NCBI GenBank assembly: GCA_031119475.1
Contig: JAVHXV010000002.1
Location: 1-64,000, forward strand
Length of the DNA: 64,000 nucleotides
Direction of reading: 5' to 3'
Source: Pedobacter sp.
GTDB lineage: Bacteria > Bacteroidota > Bacteroidia > Sphingobacteriales > Sphingobacteriaceae
Position numbers and translations under genes: made by a program. Under the pieces are notes generated by a model. That model searched no databases and was not told the DNA's origin. It worked only from the letters and a program-made list of their open reading frames with translations. Shown here piece after piece: positions 36,615 to 44,487 of the stretch. How positions within the stretch are numbered: the stretch's first letter is position 1; each line of letters starts with the position of its first letter.

Positions 36615-37534
36615 GATATTGGTGGGTAAATCATAAGCAAACATTTAAAGAAGAAGTTCGAGGAGGATATATTTGGTCGCCTACGAAAAATAAGGATGGA
36701 AAAGCCAATAAAACATACACAAATCTTACCCTTGTACAACCTGGTGATCTAATTTTCTCTTATGCAGATACACAAATAAAAGCATTAGGTGTAGCAACAG
36801 CCGAGCATATATTAGCTAGTACACCTGCTGAATTTGGCTCTTTGGGGAAACAGTGGGATAATAATGGATATTTGGTTTCTATTACCTGGACTATCTTAGA
36901 ATTCTCATTCAAGCCAAAAACGGAAATTAATTTATTAAGAGACCTATTGCCGATTAGACATTCTCCAATTCAACAGAACGGGAATGGCAATCAAGGTATT
37001 TATTTAGCTGAAATAGCCCCTAAAATGGCGGCAAAACTGTTAGAACTTATTAATATTTATAATCCATCCATTCCATCCTTTGTTGAAGATTTCGAAAAAA
37101 AATATGCTGAAGATAATGAACAGAAAAAGATAGAGCAAAAAAACATACCTAAAACTCAAAAAGAACAATTGATTATGGCTAGAGTTGGTCAAGGAGTTTT
37201 TAAAAACGAGCTAACTTCAATCGAAAAAGAATGTAGAGTAACTAAAGTTAAAAATATATCATTTTTAACCGCCAGCCATATAAAACCATGGTCTAAATCT
37301 GATGATACAGAAAAGTTAGATGGAAATAATGGACTATTACTTAGTCCTCATATTGATAGACTATTTGATCAAGGCTGGATAAGCTTTTCACTTAAAGGAA
37401 ATATTCTTGTTGCTGACTCCTCAGTATTAGAAGTGCTAGAAACTTGGAGAATTACAACAAAAAACGTTGGCGGCTTTAATGATAGACAAAAAATATATTT
37501 GAAGTATCATCTTGATAATCGTTTCAAAGGCTAA
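36611..37534 (+). CDS. EVE-HNH modification-dependent endonuclease
   Basis: A 307-residue nuclease. Residues 1-150 form an EVE/PUA-like reader domain (RYWWVNHKQTFKEEVRGGY, then LVQPGDLIFSYADTQIKALG), a fold that flips and reads modified bases. A charged linker (about 160-185) leads to an HNH domain (about 188-305) with the triad His223 (ASHIKPW), Asn240 (DGNNGLLLS) and His248 (PHIDRLFDQGW). Similar EVE-HNH enzymes such as VcaM4I cut DNA with modified cytosine. The gene is AT-rich relative to its surroundings and coupled to a controller-like gene. No methyltransferase is adjacent. Confidence 0.85.
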   Translation: MRYWWVNHKQTFKEEVRGGYIWSPTKNKDGKANKTYTNLTLVQPGDLIFSYADTQIKALGVATAEHILASTPAEFGSLGKQWDNNGYLVSITWTILEFSFKPKTEINLLRDLLPIRHSPIQQNGNGNQGIYLAEIAPKMAAKLLELINIYNPSIPSFVEDFEKKYAEDNEQKKIEQKNIPKTQKEQLIMARVGQGVFKNELTSIEKECRVTKVKNISFLTASHIKPWSKSDDTEKLDGNNGLLLSPHIDRLFDQGWISFSLKGNILVADSSVLEVLETWRITTKNVGGFNDRQKIYLKYHLDNRFKG

Positions 37535-37913
37535 TCAAATATTGAGCAGTTGAAATATCCGCCTCTGCCCAATCTAATTCCCCAAGCTTATCTTTCTGCA
37601 ACCAAATATAAGCTGCATGTTCAGTTAATTTAATTTCACCTGAGGTTATTTCGCAAATAAAAGGAATTAGACGGATGCTGAAATCGTTATAATGATATTC
37701 ATTTGGTTTTAAAGCCTGCTTGATAATTATATTGATATCAAGTTCTTCTTTAATTTCCCTAATCAAACATGCTTCCGCAGATTCATCTTTTTCGATCTTT
37801 CCTCCTGGAAATTCCCATTTTAGCGATAATTTCATTGACGCACTTCTCTGCGTAACAAGAATTTCCTTTCTTTCATTAATAATAATTGCACAGGCTACAT
37901 CAATCATAAGCAA
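37524..37913 (-). CDS. Nudix hydrolase, MutT-like
   Basis: A 129-residue Nudix protein. The Nudix box is GGKIEKDESAEACLIREI followed by KEELDI, complete except for the usual final Gly, which is Asp. The N-terminal VACAIIINERKEILVTQR and C-terminal WLQKDKLGELDWAEADI match the 8-oxo-dGTP/CTP pyrophosphohydrolase subgroup. Its 3-prime end overlaps the convergent endonuclease gene by 11 bases. Met3 is an alternative start. It shares the AT-rich character of the accessory module. Confidence 0.87.
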   Translation of the reverse strand: MLMIDVACAIIINERKEILVTQRSASMKLSLKWEFPGGKIEKDESAEACLIREIKEELDINIIIKQALKPNEYHYNDFSIRLIPFICEITSGEIKLTEHAAYIWLQKDKLGELDWAEADISTAQYLISL

Positions 37914-37991
37914 AAACTATTGATTGAAGATATGAACTAAAAGTGGAAAACTTCCTTCCCCAACTCTTCACTTTATCTCTAAATTAGCGTT

Positions 37992-38552
37992 ATGCCACAA
38001 TCCACCACCCGCTGCTCCTGGTGCGGCTCCGACCCACTGTACATCAAATACCACGACGAAGAATGGGGAAAACCCGTTTACGACGACAAGATCCTATTCG
38101 AATTCCTCATCCTCGAAGGCGCGCAGGCCGGATTGAGCTGGATCACCATTTTGCGGAGACGCGAAAACTACCGCAAGGCATTTGCCGATTTTGATGTGCA
38201 CAAGGTAGCCGCCTTTACCGAAAAGGATGTAGAACGGCTGATGAATGACGAAGGCATCATCCGCAACCGCTTAAAGATCAATGGGGCCATTACCAATGCC
38301 AAGCTGTTCATCGAAATCCAGAAAGAATTTGGCTCCTTCGCCAATTACATGTGGGGCTATCTGCCAGGTGGCAAGCCGATCGTCAACGATTTCAAACAGG
38401 GTGGCATCCCTGCCCGTACCGAAATCTCAGACCAGATTGCCAAAGACATGAAGAAGCGCGGCTTCAAATTCTTCGGCACCACCATTTGCTATGCGCATAT
38501 GCAGGCTACGGGGATGGTGAACGATCATGTTATCGGCTGCATTGCTAGGTAG
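37992..38552 (+). CDS. tag: DNA-3-methyladenine glycosylase I
   Basis: A 186-residue Tag glycosylase that removes 3-methyladenine from DNA. Zinc-site and substrate motifs are present: RCSWCGSDPLYIKYHDEEWG (Cys and His ligands), EGAQAGLSWITILRRRENYR in the base-binding pocket, FFGTTICYAHMQATGMVNDH and the terminal GC. Its composition returns to the local norm, so the AT-rich block ends just before it. Confidence 0.95.
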   Translation: MPQSTTRCSWCGSDPLYIKYHDEEWGKPVYDDKILFEFLILEGAQAGLSWITILRRRENYRKAFADFDVHKVAAFTEKDVERLMNDEGIIRNRLKINGAITNAKLFIEIQKEFGSFANYMWGYLPGGKPIVNDFKQGGIPARTEISDQIAKDMKKRGFKFFGTTICYAHMQATGMVNDHVIGCIAR

Positions 38553-39209
38553 CCGAGGCAATAGGTGTTGTAGGTTGTGGGTTAAAGGTTACGAGCCTTG
38601 GCGCATAGGCAAATTAAAAGATAACTCTGCTTTGAATGCTTGAATGTTGTAAGTTTCGGGTTGCAAGGCTAGATGCTTAGGGTCAATCCAGATTTAGTTT
38701 GGGGCATCGCCAACAACTTCGCAAGTTGGAACGCTCAATATAAGACAACTAGCAAGCAACTGACGAAGTTGAGGTTTGGACTGTTGGGCTTCTCGACTCT
38801 TGGACCCCTCGCATCTAAACATCGGTCTTGCTGACTCCCGACTTCCCGACTTCCCGACTAATACTTCATAAACGTAACCAACTGCTCCATCGGCAGGCCC
38901 AAGTATTCGCTGGCATGGTAAACAGTGAGGGGTTGGTGTTCGCGCAGTCCAAAAGCATCCCGCATCAGCTTCACTTAGTGTAACTTCGATCAAAAATTGC
39001 CACACCTTAAAAATTCTCGTAATTAAAACCTCGTGCGCTAAAACCTGCCAAATTAAGGTAATTCGACCAAGTCTTGAACAAAGCTTAACCAAAGCATAAA
39101 CAAAGCATAACCTAAGCATGCCAAGTATTTAGAAAAGTTTTTTCAAAAAATTTTAGCGGTTGGGGTACCTTAGTGTACTGAACTTTAAATTCGGACCCTG
39201 ACTGCTTAC
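38553..39209. other. Repeat-rich gap with a possible gene remnant
   Basis: About 650 bases without an intact gene. It holds 7-bp-period tracts (GTTGTAGGTTGTGGGTTAAA near 38568-38590; GACTCCCGACTTCCCGACTT near 38831-38858), A-rich units of the AAAGCATAAAC type (about 39078-39120), and a 38-codon minus-strand frame at 38858-38974 that reads like a protein tail. Confidence 0.5.
38858..38974 (-). pseudogene. Possible C-terminal gene fragment
   Basis: A 38-codon open frame reads VKLMRDAFGLREHQPLTVYH, then ASEYLGLPMEQLVTFMKY and a stop. Its amino-acid mix is that of a folded protein and unlike the translated repeats around it, but upstream sequence in the same frame is closed by a stop. It may be the decayed end of a lost gene. 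The parent family is not recognised. Confidence 0.25.
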
Positions 39210-39875
39210 TCACAACTTCGAATTGTAAGCCTTAATGTATGCCGCCAAATTCTTCGCATCAAAACTTTCGGTAGCTTCAATGCTTTTGGCCAGATCTTCG
39301 TCGTTGGTAAGTTTTTGGAGCAGGATGGTCTTTACGGCATTCGTGTTGTTCAGGTTGACTTCCTGCATGGGGCCTGAGCCTGGTTTCTCCAAGAAATAGG
39401 CAATCTTCGTTTTTGGCGCAGGGCCCTGTTCCTCCTGGTTTCTGCGTCCGCCACCGATGCCGATTGAAATTCCACCGCCTACTCCGCCGCCGAAACCACC
39501 TGACCCTACACCGATCCCAATACTCGGTCTCACTTTTGTACGTTGTGGCGCGGGCTGTTCGGCATTGCCATTGTCGCCATAGGCATAGAGGTTCACCTTA
39601 CCGGTTTCAATGACCTTAAAAAAGCGGTATTCCATCTTCTTTTTCACCACAATGGGCTTGCTTTCGAAGGTTTCGCCATTCCACACAAAAGATTTGATTT
39701 CTTTGGCCTGGTAAACCGACTGTACGTTCTCATCCGTAACAATCGAAACAGAAACCGAATTGCTGCCCTGGATCACACCACGAACAAAGTTGCCCTCGCT
39801 GATCAAAATGGCATCCTGCGCAGCAAGCTTGCCCGCAAGAAGAAGCAGCAGAAAAAGGAATTTTATGGTTTTCAT
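39210..39875 (-). CDS. Secreted protein with glycine-rich segment
   Basis: A 221-residue exported protein (signal MKTIKFLFLLLLLAGKLAAQ). The first half appears beta-rich (ILISEGNFVRGVIQGSNSVS). The centre is a Gly/Ile/Val repeat (GIGVGSGGFGGGVGGGISIG, about 120-143), and the end is helical (LTNDEDLAKSIEATESFDAKNLAAYIKAY). No family is recognised. It lies just left of the polA-flanking repeat array. Confidence 0.65.
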   Translation of the reverse strand: MKTIKFLFLLLLLAGKLAAQDAILISEGNFVRGVIQGSNSVSVSIVTDENVQSVYQAKEIKSFVWNGETFESKPIVVKKKMEYRFFKVIETGKVNLYAYGDNGNAEQPAPQRTKVRPSIGIGVGSGGFGGGVGGGISIGIGGGRRNQEEQGPAPKTKIAYFLEKPGSGPMQEVNLNNTNAVKTILLQKLTNDEDLAKSIEATESFDAKNLAAYIKAYNSKL

Positions 39876-39921
39876 CGATACAAATAACGTAAAATTTTGG
39901 TTTTTATGATGGCTTGTGGGT

Positions 39922-39950
39922 TGTCATTCCGAACGCAGTGAGGAATCTCT
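39922..39950. repeat. TGTCATTCCGAACGCAGTGAGG interspersed repeat
   Basis: A short motif reading TTGTCATTCCGAACGCAGTG followed by AGGAATCTC. Sequences of this style recur between genes in many Bacteroidota genomes, from memory. It directly precedes the structured array. Confidence 0.5.
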
Positions 39951-39980
39951 GTAGATGTTCGGTAGCAAGTCGAGATCATG

Positions 39981-40313
39981 CCATCCTCCCCCTGCCCCCT
40001 CTGAAGGGGGATAGCGAAGCGCATAAAACTTAACCGTTATGAGGGGCCTGCACTTTGCATGGAAGGCCTTAAAACTTAAGAAGGAAAAATAGTTAATTGT
40101 CCATAGGGCGAATTCTCTCTAGCGTGCATAGCAGGGTGGAGAAGTGAAGCCGAGATCGGCGAACGGCTCAGCCAGCGTAAGGGGACAATTGACGTATTTT
40201 TCAGCACTTAAGATTTGAAGCCTTGATTTCCTGCCTGCCGGCAGGCAGGTTTGGTTACTTTTTCATCAAGGAAAAAGTAATAAACCGCCGCCCGCGAAGG
40301 GCATAAATATATG
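39981..40313. repeat. Structured repeat unit A1 (left of polA)
   Basis: A 333-base unit. In order it can form: hairpin CCCCC-TCTGAA-GGGGG (39996-40011 region); a helix GTTAATTGTCC (40092-40102) with GGACAATTGAC (40183-40193) enclosing a 25-base segment and a branched GC-rich loop; and hairpin TTACTTTTTC (40255-40264) with GAAAAAGTAA (40271-40280); then GCCC-GCGAA-GGGC. It is near-identical to unit A2 at 43741-44099. A 20-bp palindrome is inserted at 40230-40249. Frames in it are not credible genes. Confidence 0.88.
40230..40249. repeat. 20-bp palindrome inserted in unit A1
   Basis: CCTGCCTGCCGGCAGGCAGG is a perfect palindrome. It interrupts a T-run that is continuous in the sister unit A2, so it behaves as a clean insertion. 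Confidence 0.85.
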
Positions 40314-40624
40314 ACCATTCCTCCCCCTGCCCCCTCCCAGAGGGGGATAGCGTGATGCATAGGATTAGCGTTATGAGGGGCCTGCACCATGCAGGGACGG
40401 CCTAGCAGACTTTGGAAGGGAGCATAGTTGATTGTTCAGGGAACCATTCGTTTACGGTAGAGATAGCAGGGCGCAGAAGTGGAGCCGATAGGCGGAACGG
40501 CTTGCCCTGCGTAACCAAACAATCAACGTATGATCCCGACAAAGGATGCAAGCCTTGATCTTTGGCTACCTTTCCATCAAGGGAAAGGTAGGAAAACGCC
40601 GCCGCGAAGGGCATAAAGAATATG
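40314..40624. repeat. Structured repeat unit B1 (left of polA)
   Basis: A 311-base relative of unit A1 following it head-to-tail. The equivalent helices are GTTGATTGTT (40427-40436) with AACAATCAAC (40518-40527), CAGGGC (40467-40472) with GCCCTG (40504-40509), and CTACCTTTCC (40566-40575) with GGAAAGGTAG (40582-40591). Several base pairs differ from A1 on both sides, which preserves pairing. The segment 40437-40462 is unrelated to the equivalent block of unit B2 although flanking bases are almost identical. Confidence 0.88.
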
Positions 40625-40711
40625 ACCATTCCTCCCCTGCCCCCCTCCTCCAAGGGAGCTCCTGTCTAGCCAGCGTGACGAAGGGGGATAGCATGATGCA
40701 TAGAATTAACC
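40625..40711. repeat. Truncated third unit (left array)
   Basis: It starts with the unit opening ACCATTCCTCC and the C-rich/G-rich hairpin (enlarged by an insert between its arms), continues to GCATGATGCATAGAATTAACC, then stops matching. About 155 bases of unique, A/T-rich sequence follow up to polA. Confidence 0.75.
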
Positions 40712-40865
40712 GAGCAACAGGCATTGTAAAACAAGAGAGATTGCTTTGCTTCCTCCCTCGCAACCGCTGCGCTCCTCGCAAAGCGATAAGAAAAAAACTA
40801 CCTAATTCCGATCCGATTATTAACTTTACCAAAATCGGTAAAATCAATTCAATCGGTACATCAAA

Positions 40866-43664
40866 ATGAAAAAATTATTCCTACTCGATGGTATGGCGCT
40901 CATTTACCGCGCACACTTCGCGCTGAGCAAAAACCCCAGGTTTACTTCTACAGGGGTCAATACTTCTGCGGTAATGGGTTTTGCCAACACGCTGCTCGAA
41001 GTACTCCGCAAGGAAAAGCCCAGCCACATTGCCGTCGTTTTTGATACGGATGCACCGACCGAAAGGCACATCGATTTCGAAGCCTACAAGGCTCATCGGG
41101 AGGCGATGCCCGAAGACCTGTCCAAAGCTTTGCCCTACATCTTTAAGCTTATTGAAGGGTTCAACATCCCAGTAATTACGCTTGATGGCTATGAGGCCGA
41201 CGACATTATCGGCACGCTGGCCAAAGAAGGCGAACGCAGGGGATTTGAGGTATACTGCATGACGCCCGATAAGGATTTCGCACAGCTGGTTTCAGAAAAA
41301 ATCTTTATTTACAAGCCTGCACGGATGGGCAACGAAATGGAAATCCTTGGCGTAAAGGAAGTGCTGGCCAAATGGGAAATCGAAAAGGTAGAACAGGTGA
41401 TCGACATCCTTGGCCTTTGGGGCGATGCGGTCGACAATATTCCGGGCATCCCGGGGATTGGCGAAAAGACAGCCAAACTCCTGATCAAACAGTATGGCAG
41501 CATGGAAAACATCATTGCCAACAGCCATGAACTGAAAGGAAAACAACGTGAAAACGTGGAGAACTTTGCCAACCAAGGATTGATTTCCAAAAAACTAGCC
41601 ACCATTATCCTCAATGTACCCATCGAGTTCGATGAAACCAGGCTCATTCTGGAAGAACCCAGTAGGGAACTGTTGGAGCCTTTGTTTGCCGAACTGGAAT
41701 TCAGGACCATTGGCCGACGGGTATTCGGGGAAGATTTCAGTGTAAACGACCCAAATGCCAATGCACAAAAAGACCTCTTCGGAAACGATGTAGCCGCCAA
41801 GGCCAAGACTTTTGTAGAACAGCCCTCTTTATTCGATACCCCGATCGATGCAAAGAACATCAGCAATACGCCGCATGAATATTTTTTGATCGATACGCCC
41901 GAAAAGCGTGCAGAGCTGATCAATCTATTGCTCCAACAACCGAGCATTTCTTTCGATACGGAAACCACGGGTACAGATGCCAACATGGCCGACCTGGTCG
42001 GATTATCATTCTCCATTAAACCGGGCGAAGGCTACTATATTCCAGTGCCCGAAGACCGGGATGCGGCCCAAGCCATCGTAGACGAGTTTAAGGTCGTATG
42101 GGAAAATGAAGCCATTGAAAAAATAGGCCAGAACATTAAATACGACATGCTTGTGCTCAAATGGTATGGTGTAGAGGTGAAAGGGATCTTATTTGATACG
42201 ATGCTGGCACACTATCTGATCGACCCAGATACGCGTCATAACATGGATGTCCTGTCTGAAAACTATTTGGGCTATACACCGATTTCCATCACCACATTGA
42301 TCGGGGCGAAGGGAAAAGGACAGGGAACCATGCGCGATGTCCCGGTAGAAAACGTGGTCGATTATGCCGCAGAAGATGCGGATGTGACGTTACAGCTGGC
42401 CAATGTATTCAGGCCGATGCTTACCGAGCGAAATGCTGCCAAACTGGCCCAAGAGATCGAAAATCCGCTCATCTATGTACTGGCAGACATGGAAAAAGAA
42501 GGTGTCCGGATCGATATCGATACGCTGAACAATTACTCGGCAGAGCTGCAGGAGGAAATCATCAAAGCAGAGCAGCGCGTTTACGATAAAGCCGGACTGA
42601 AATTCAACCTCGCCTCACCAAAGCAATTGGGCGAAGTGCTGTTCGACCACCTGAAGCTCGATCCAAAGGCCAAAAAGACCAAGACCGGACAATACCAGAC
42701 GGGCGAGGATGTGCTGATACAGCTGGCCTCAAAAAGCGACATCGTACAGGATATTTTAGATTTTAGGCAGATGCAGAAGTTGAAATCGACCTATGTCGAC
42801 GCACTTCCGCTGATGGTGAACCCAAAAACCGGAAGGGTGCACACCAGTTTTAATCAGGCGGTTGCCGCTACCGGAAGATTGAGCTCTAACAATCCGAACC
42901 TGCAGAACATCCCGATCAAGACCGAACGGGGACGCGAGGTCAGGAAGGCCTTTATTGCCAGAGATGACGACCACATCTTGCTTTCGGCAGATTATTCGCA
43001 GATCGAACTTCGCATCATCGCAGAAATCAGCAAGGAACAGAACATGCTCGAAGCCTTTGGCAAGGGGATCGACATCCATACGGCAACTGCAGCAAAGGTC
43101 TATGGGGTTGAAATTGATGTGGTAGATTCGACCAAGCGCAGAAATGCGAAAGCGGTAAATTTTGGGATCATTTATGGCCAGAGCGCTTTTGGGCTTTCGC
43201 AGAACCTGAACATCCCGCGCAAGGAAGCCGCAGAAATCATTGAGCAATATTTTAACCAATATCCCGGCATTAAACAGTACATGAGCGATACAATGAATTT
43301 TGCCAGGGAAAATGGCTATGTAGAAACGATCATGGGCAGGAGAAGATACCTGCGCGACATCAATTCTGCAAACCAGACCGTTCGTAGCTATGCCGAACGA
43401 AATGCCATCAATGCCCCGATACAGGGCTCTGCGGCCGATCTGGTGAAGATTGCCATGATCAACATCTATAAGGACATGCAGGCCCAGCACTTACAATCAA
43501 AAATGACCATGCAGGTGCATGATGAGCTTGTTTTTGATGTGATCAGGAGCGAAGTAGAACAGATGAAGACCATCATTACCCATCGCATGAAAACAGCCAT
43601 CCAAACCGAAGTACCGATAGAAATCGAGATCGGTGAAGGGATGACATGGCTGGAAGCGCACTAG
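40866..43664 (+). CDS. polA: DNA polymerase I
   Basis: A 932-residue family A polymerase with all three domains. The 5-prime nuclease is at about 1-290 (KLFLLDGMALIYRAHFAL; DGYEADDIIGTLA). The 3-5-prime exonuclease is at about 345-520, with the Asp-x-Glu motif SFDTETTG near 362. The polymerase is at about 560-932: motif A SADYSQIELR near 707, motif B RRNAKAVNFGIIYG, motif C QVHDELVFD near 884. The exonuclease acidic residues look intact, so proofreading is likely. It is bracketed by direct copies of a structured repeat array, an unusual setting for this gene. Confidence 0.96.
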   Translation: MKKLFLLDGMALIYRAHFALSKNPRFTSTGVNTSAVMGFANTLLEVLRKEKPSHIAVVFDTDAPTERHIDFEAYKAHREAMPEDLSKALPYIFKLIEGFNIPVITLDGYEADDIIGTLAKEGERRGFEVYCMTPDKDFAQLVSEKIFIYKPARMGNEMEILGVKEVLAKWEIEKVEQVIDILGLWGDAVDNIPGIPGIGEKTAKLLIKQYGSMENIIANSHELKGKQRENVENFANQGLISKKLATIILNVPIEFDETRLILEEPSRELLEPLFAELEFRTIGRRVFGEDFSVNDPNANAQKDLFGNDVAAKAKTFVEQPSLFDTPIDAKNISNTPHEYFLIDTPEKRAELINLLLQQPSISFDTETTGTDANMADLVGLSFSIKPGEGYYIPVPEDRDAAQAIVDEFKVVWENEAIEKIGQNIKYDMLVLKWYGVEVKGILFDTMLAHYLIDPDTRHNMDVLSENYLGYTPISITTLIGAKGKGQGTMRDVPVENVVDYAAEDADVTLQLANVFRPMLTERNAAKLAQEIENPLIYVLADMEKEGVRIDIDTLNNYSAELQEEIIKAEQRVYDKAGLKFNLASPKQLGEVLFDHLKLDPKAKKTKTGQYQTGEDVLIQLASKSDIVQDILDFRQMQKLKSTYVDALPLMVNPKTGRVHTSFNQAVAATGRLSSNNPNLQNIPIKTERGREVRKAFIARDDDHILLSADYSQIELRIIAEISKEQNMLEAFGKGIDIHTATAAKVYGVEIDVVDSTKRRNAKAVNFGIIYGQSAFGLSQNLNIPRKEAAEIIEQYFNQYPGIKQYMSDTMNFARENGYVETIMGRRRYLRDINSANQTVRSYAERNAINAPIQGSAADLVKIAMINIYKDMQAQHLQSKMTMQVHDELVFDVIRSEVEQMKTIITHRMKTAIQTEVPIEIEIGEGMTWLEAH

Positions 43665-43740
43665 GGTTGAAAGTTATGCCAAAGGCATCCCTTTGGGAAA
43701 GGTTGAAAGGTTAAAAGATTGGTAACCAAAGAGGAATGAC

Positions 43741-44099
43741 AACCATCCTCCCCCTGCCCTCTCCTCCAAAGGAGTCCTCCAAGGGAGCTCCTGCGGAGCC
43801 TGCGGGACAAAGGGGGATAGCGAAGCGCATAGAACTTAACCATTATGAGGGGCCAGCACCATACAGGGACGGCCTTAAATCTTAAGAAGGAAAAATAGTT
43901 AATTGTCCCTAGGGCGAATTCTCTCTAGCGTGCATAGCAGGGTGGAGAAGTGAAGCCGAGATCGGCGAACGGCTCAGCCTGCGTAAGAGGACAATTGACG
44001 TATTTTTCAGCACTTAAGATTTGAAGCCTTGATTTTTTGGTTACTTTTTCATCAAGGAAAAAGTAATAAACCGCCGCCCGCGAAGGGCAGAAAGATATC
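43741..44099. repeat. Structured repeat unit A2 (right of polA)
   Basis: The second A-type unit, in the same orientation as A1. The first hairpin carries an extra GC-rich insert between its C-rich and G-rich arms (about 43760-43808). The helix, the 25-base enclosed segment (one base differs from A1) and the terminal TTACTTTTTC/GAAAAAGTAA hairpin are conserved. The site of the 20-bp palindrome is empty here (GATTTTTTGG). Confidence 0.88.
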
Positions 44100-44434
44100 G
44101 CCATCCTCCCCCCTGCCCCCTCCCAGAGGGGGATAGCGAAGCGCATAGAACTTAACCATGATGAGGGTTCTGCACCATGCAGGGACGGCCTAGCAGACTT
44201 TGGAGAGGAGCATAGTTGATTGTTCTATGAGATCATTCTCATTTAAGCAAATAGCAGGGCGCAGAAGTGGAGCCGATAGGCGGAACGGCTTGCCCTGCGT
44301 AACCAAACAATCAACGTATGATCCCGACAAAGGATGCAAGCCTTGATCTCCTGCCTGCCGGCAGGCAGGTTTGGCTACCTTTCCATCAAGACAAAAGAAC
44401 GAAACCGCCGCCCGCGCAGGGCATAAAGAACATG
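44100..44434. repeat. Structured repeat unit B2 (right of polA)
   Basis: The second B-type unit. Bases 44251-44348 are identical to 40463-40560 of B1, and the 50 bases before the variable block differ at only two positions. The block 44225-44250 shares essentially no more than chance identity with its B1 counterpart. It contains a small dyad, ATGAG/CTCAT. The 20-bp palindrome is inserted at 44350-44369, and the last hairpin is partly lost. Confidence 0.88.
44350..44369. repeat. 20-bp palindrome inserted in unit B2
   Basis: A second exact copy of CCTGCCTGCCGGCAGGCAGG at the position equivalent to the one in A1. It is absent from B1. Confidence 0.85.
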
Positions 44435-44487
44435 ACCATACCTCCCTCCCTGCCCCCTCCAAAGGGGGATAGCGTGGTGCCTAAGCC
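44435..44487. repeat. Truncated third unit (right array)
   Basis: It opens like the other units (CCTGCCCCCTCC-AAA-GGGGGATAGCG) and then diverges after about 50 bases. Unique leader sequence of the TonB/MORN gene follows. Confidence 0.7.

Noticed and set aside
36384-37534. A toxin-antitoxin pair made of the XRE protein and its neighbour
   Set aside because: The second protein is a full EVE-HNH nuclease of 307 residues with an intact HNH triad, which fits a restriction enzyme with a controller better than a toxin.
40208-40847. Several open frames inside the left structured array that could be called hypothetical proteins
   Set aside because: They run across hairpins and the inserted palindrome, differ in frame between copies, and the base changes between copies preserve pairing, not protein sequence.
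39981-44487. The repeat arrays as a CRISPR array
   Set aside because: Units are over 300 bases, only two full units per array, no short regular repeat-spacer pattern and no cas gene in the window. Only the variable-block idea is retained.
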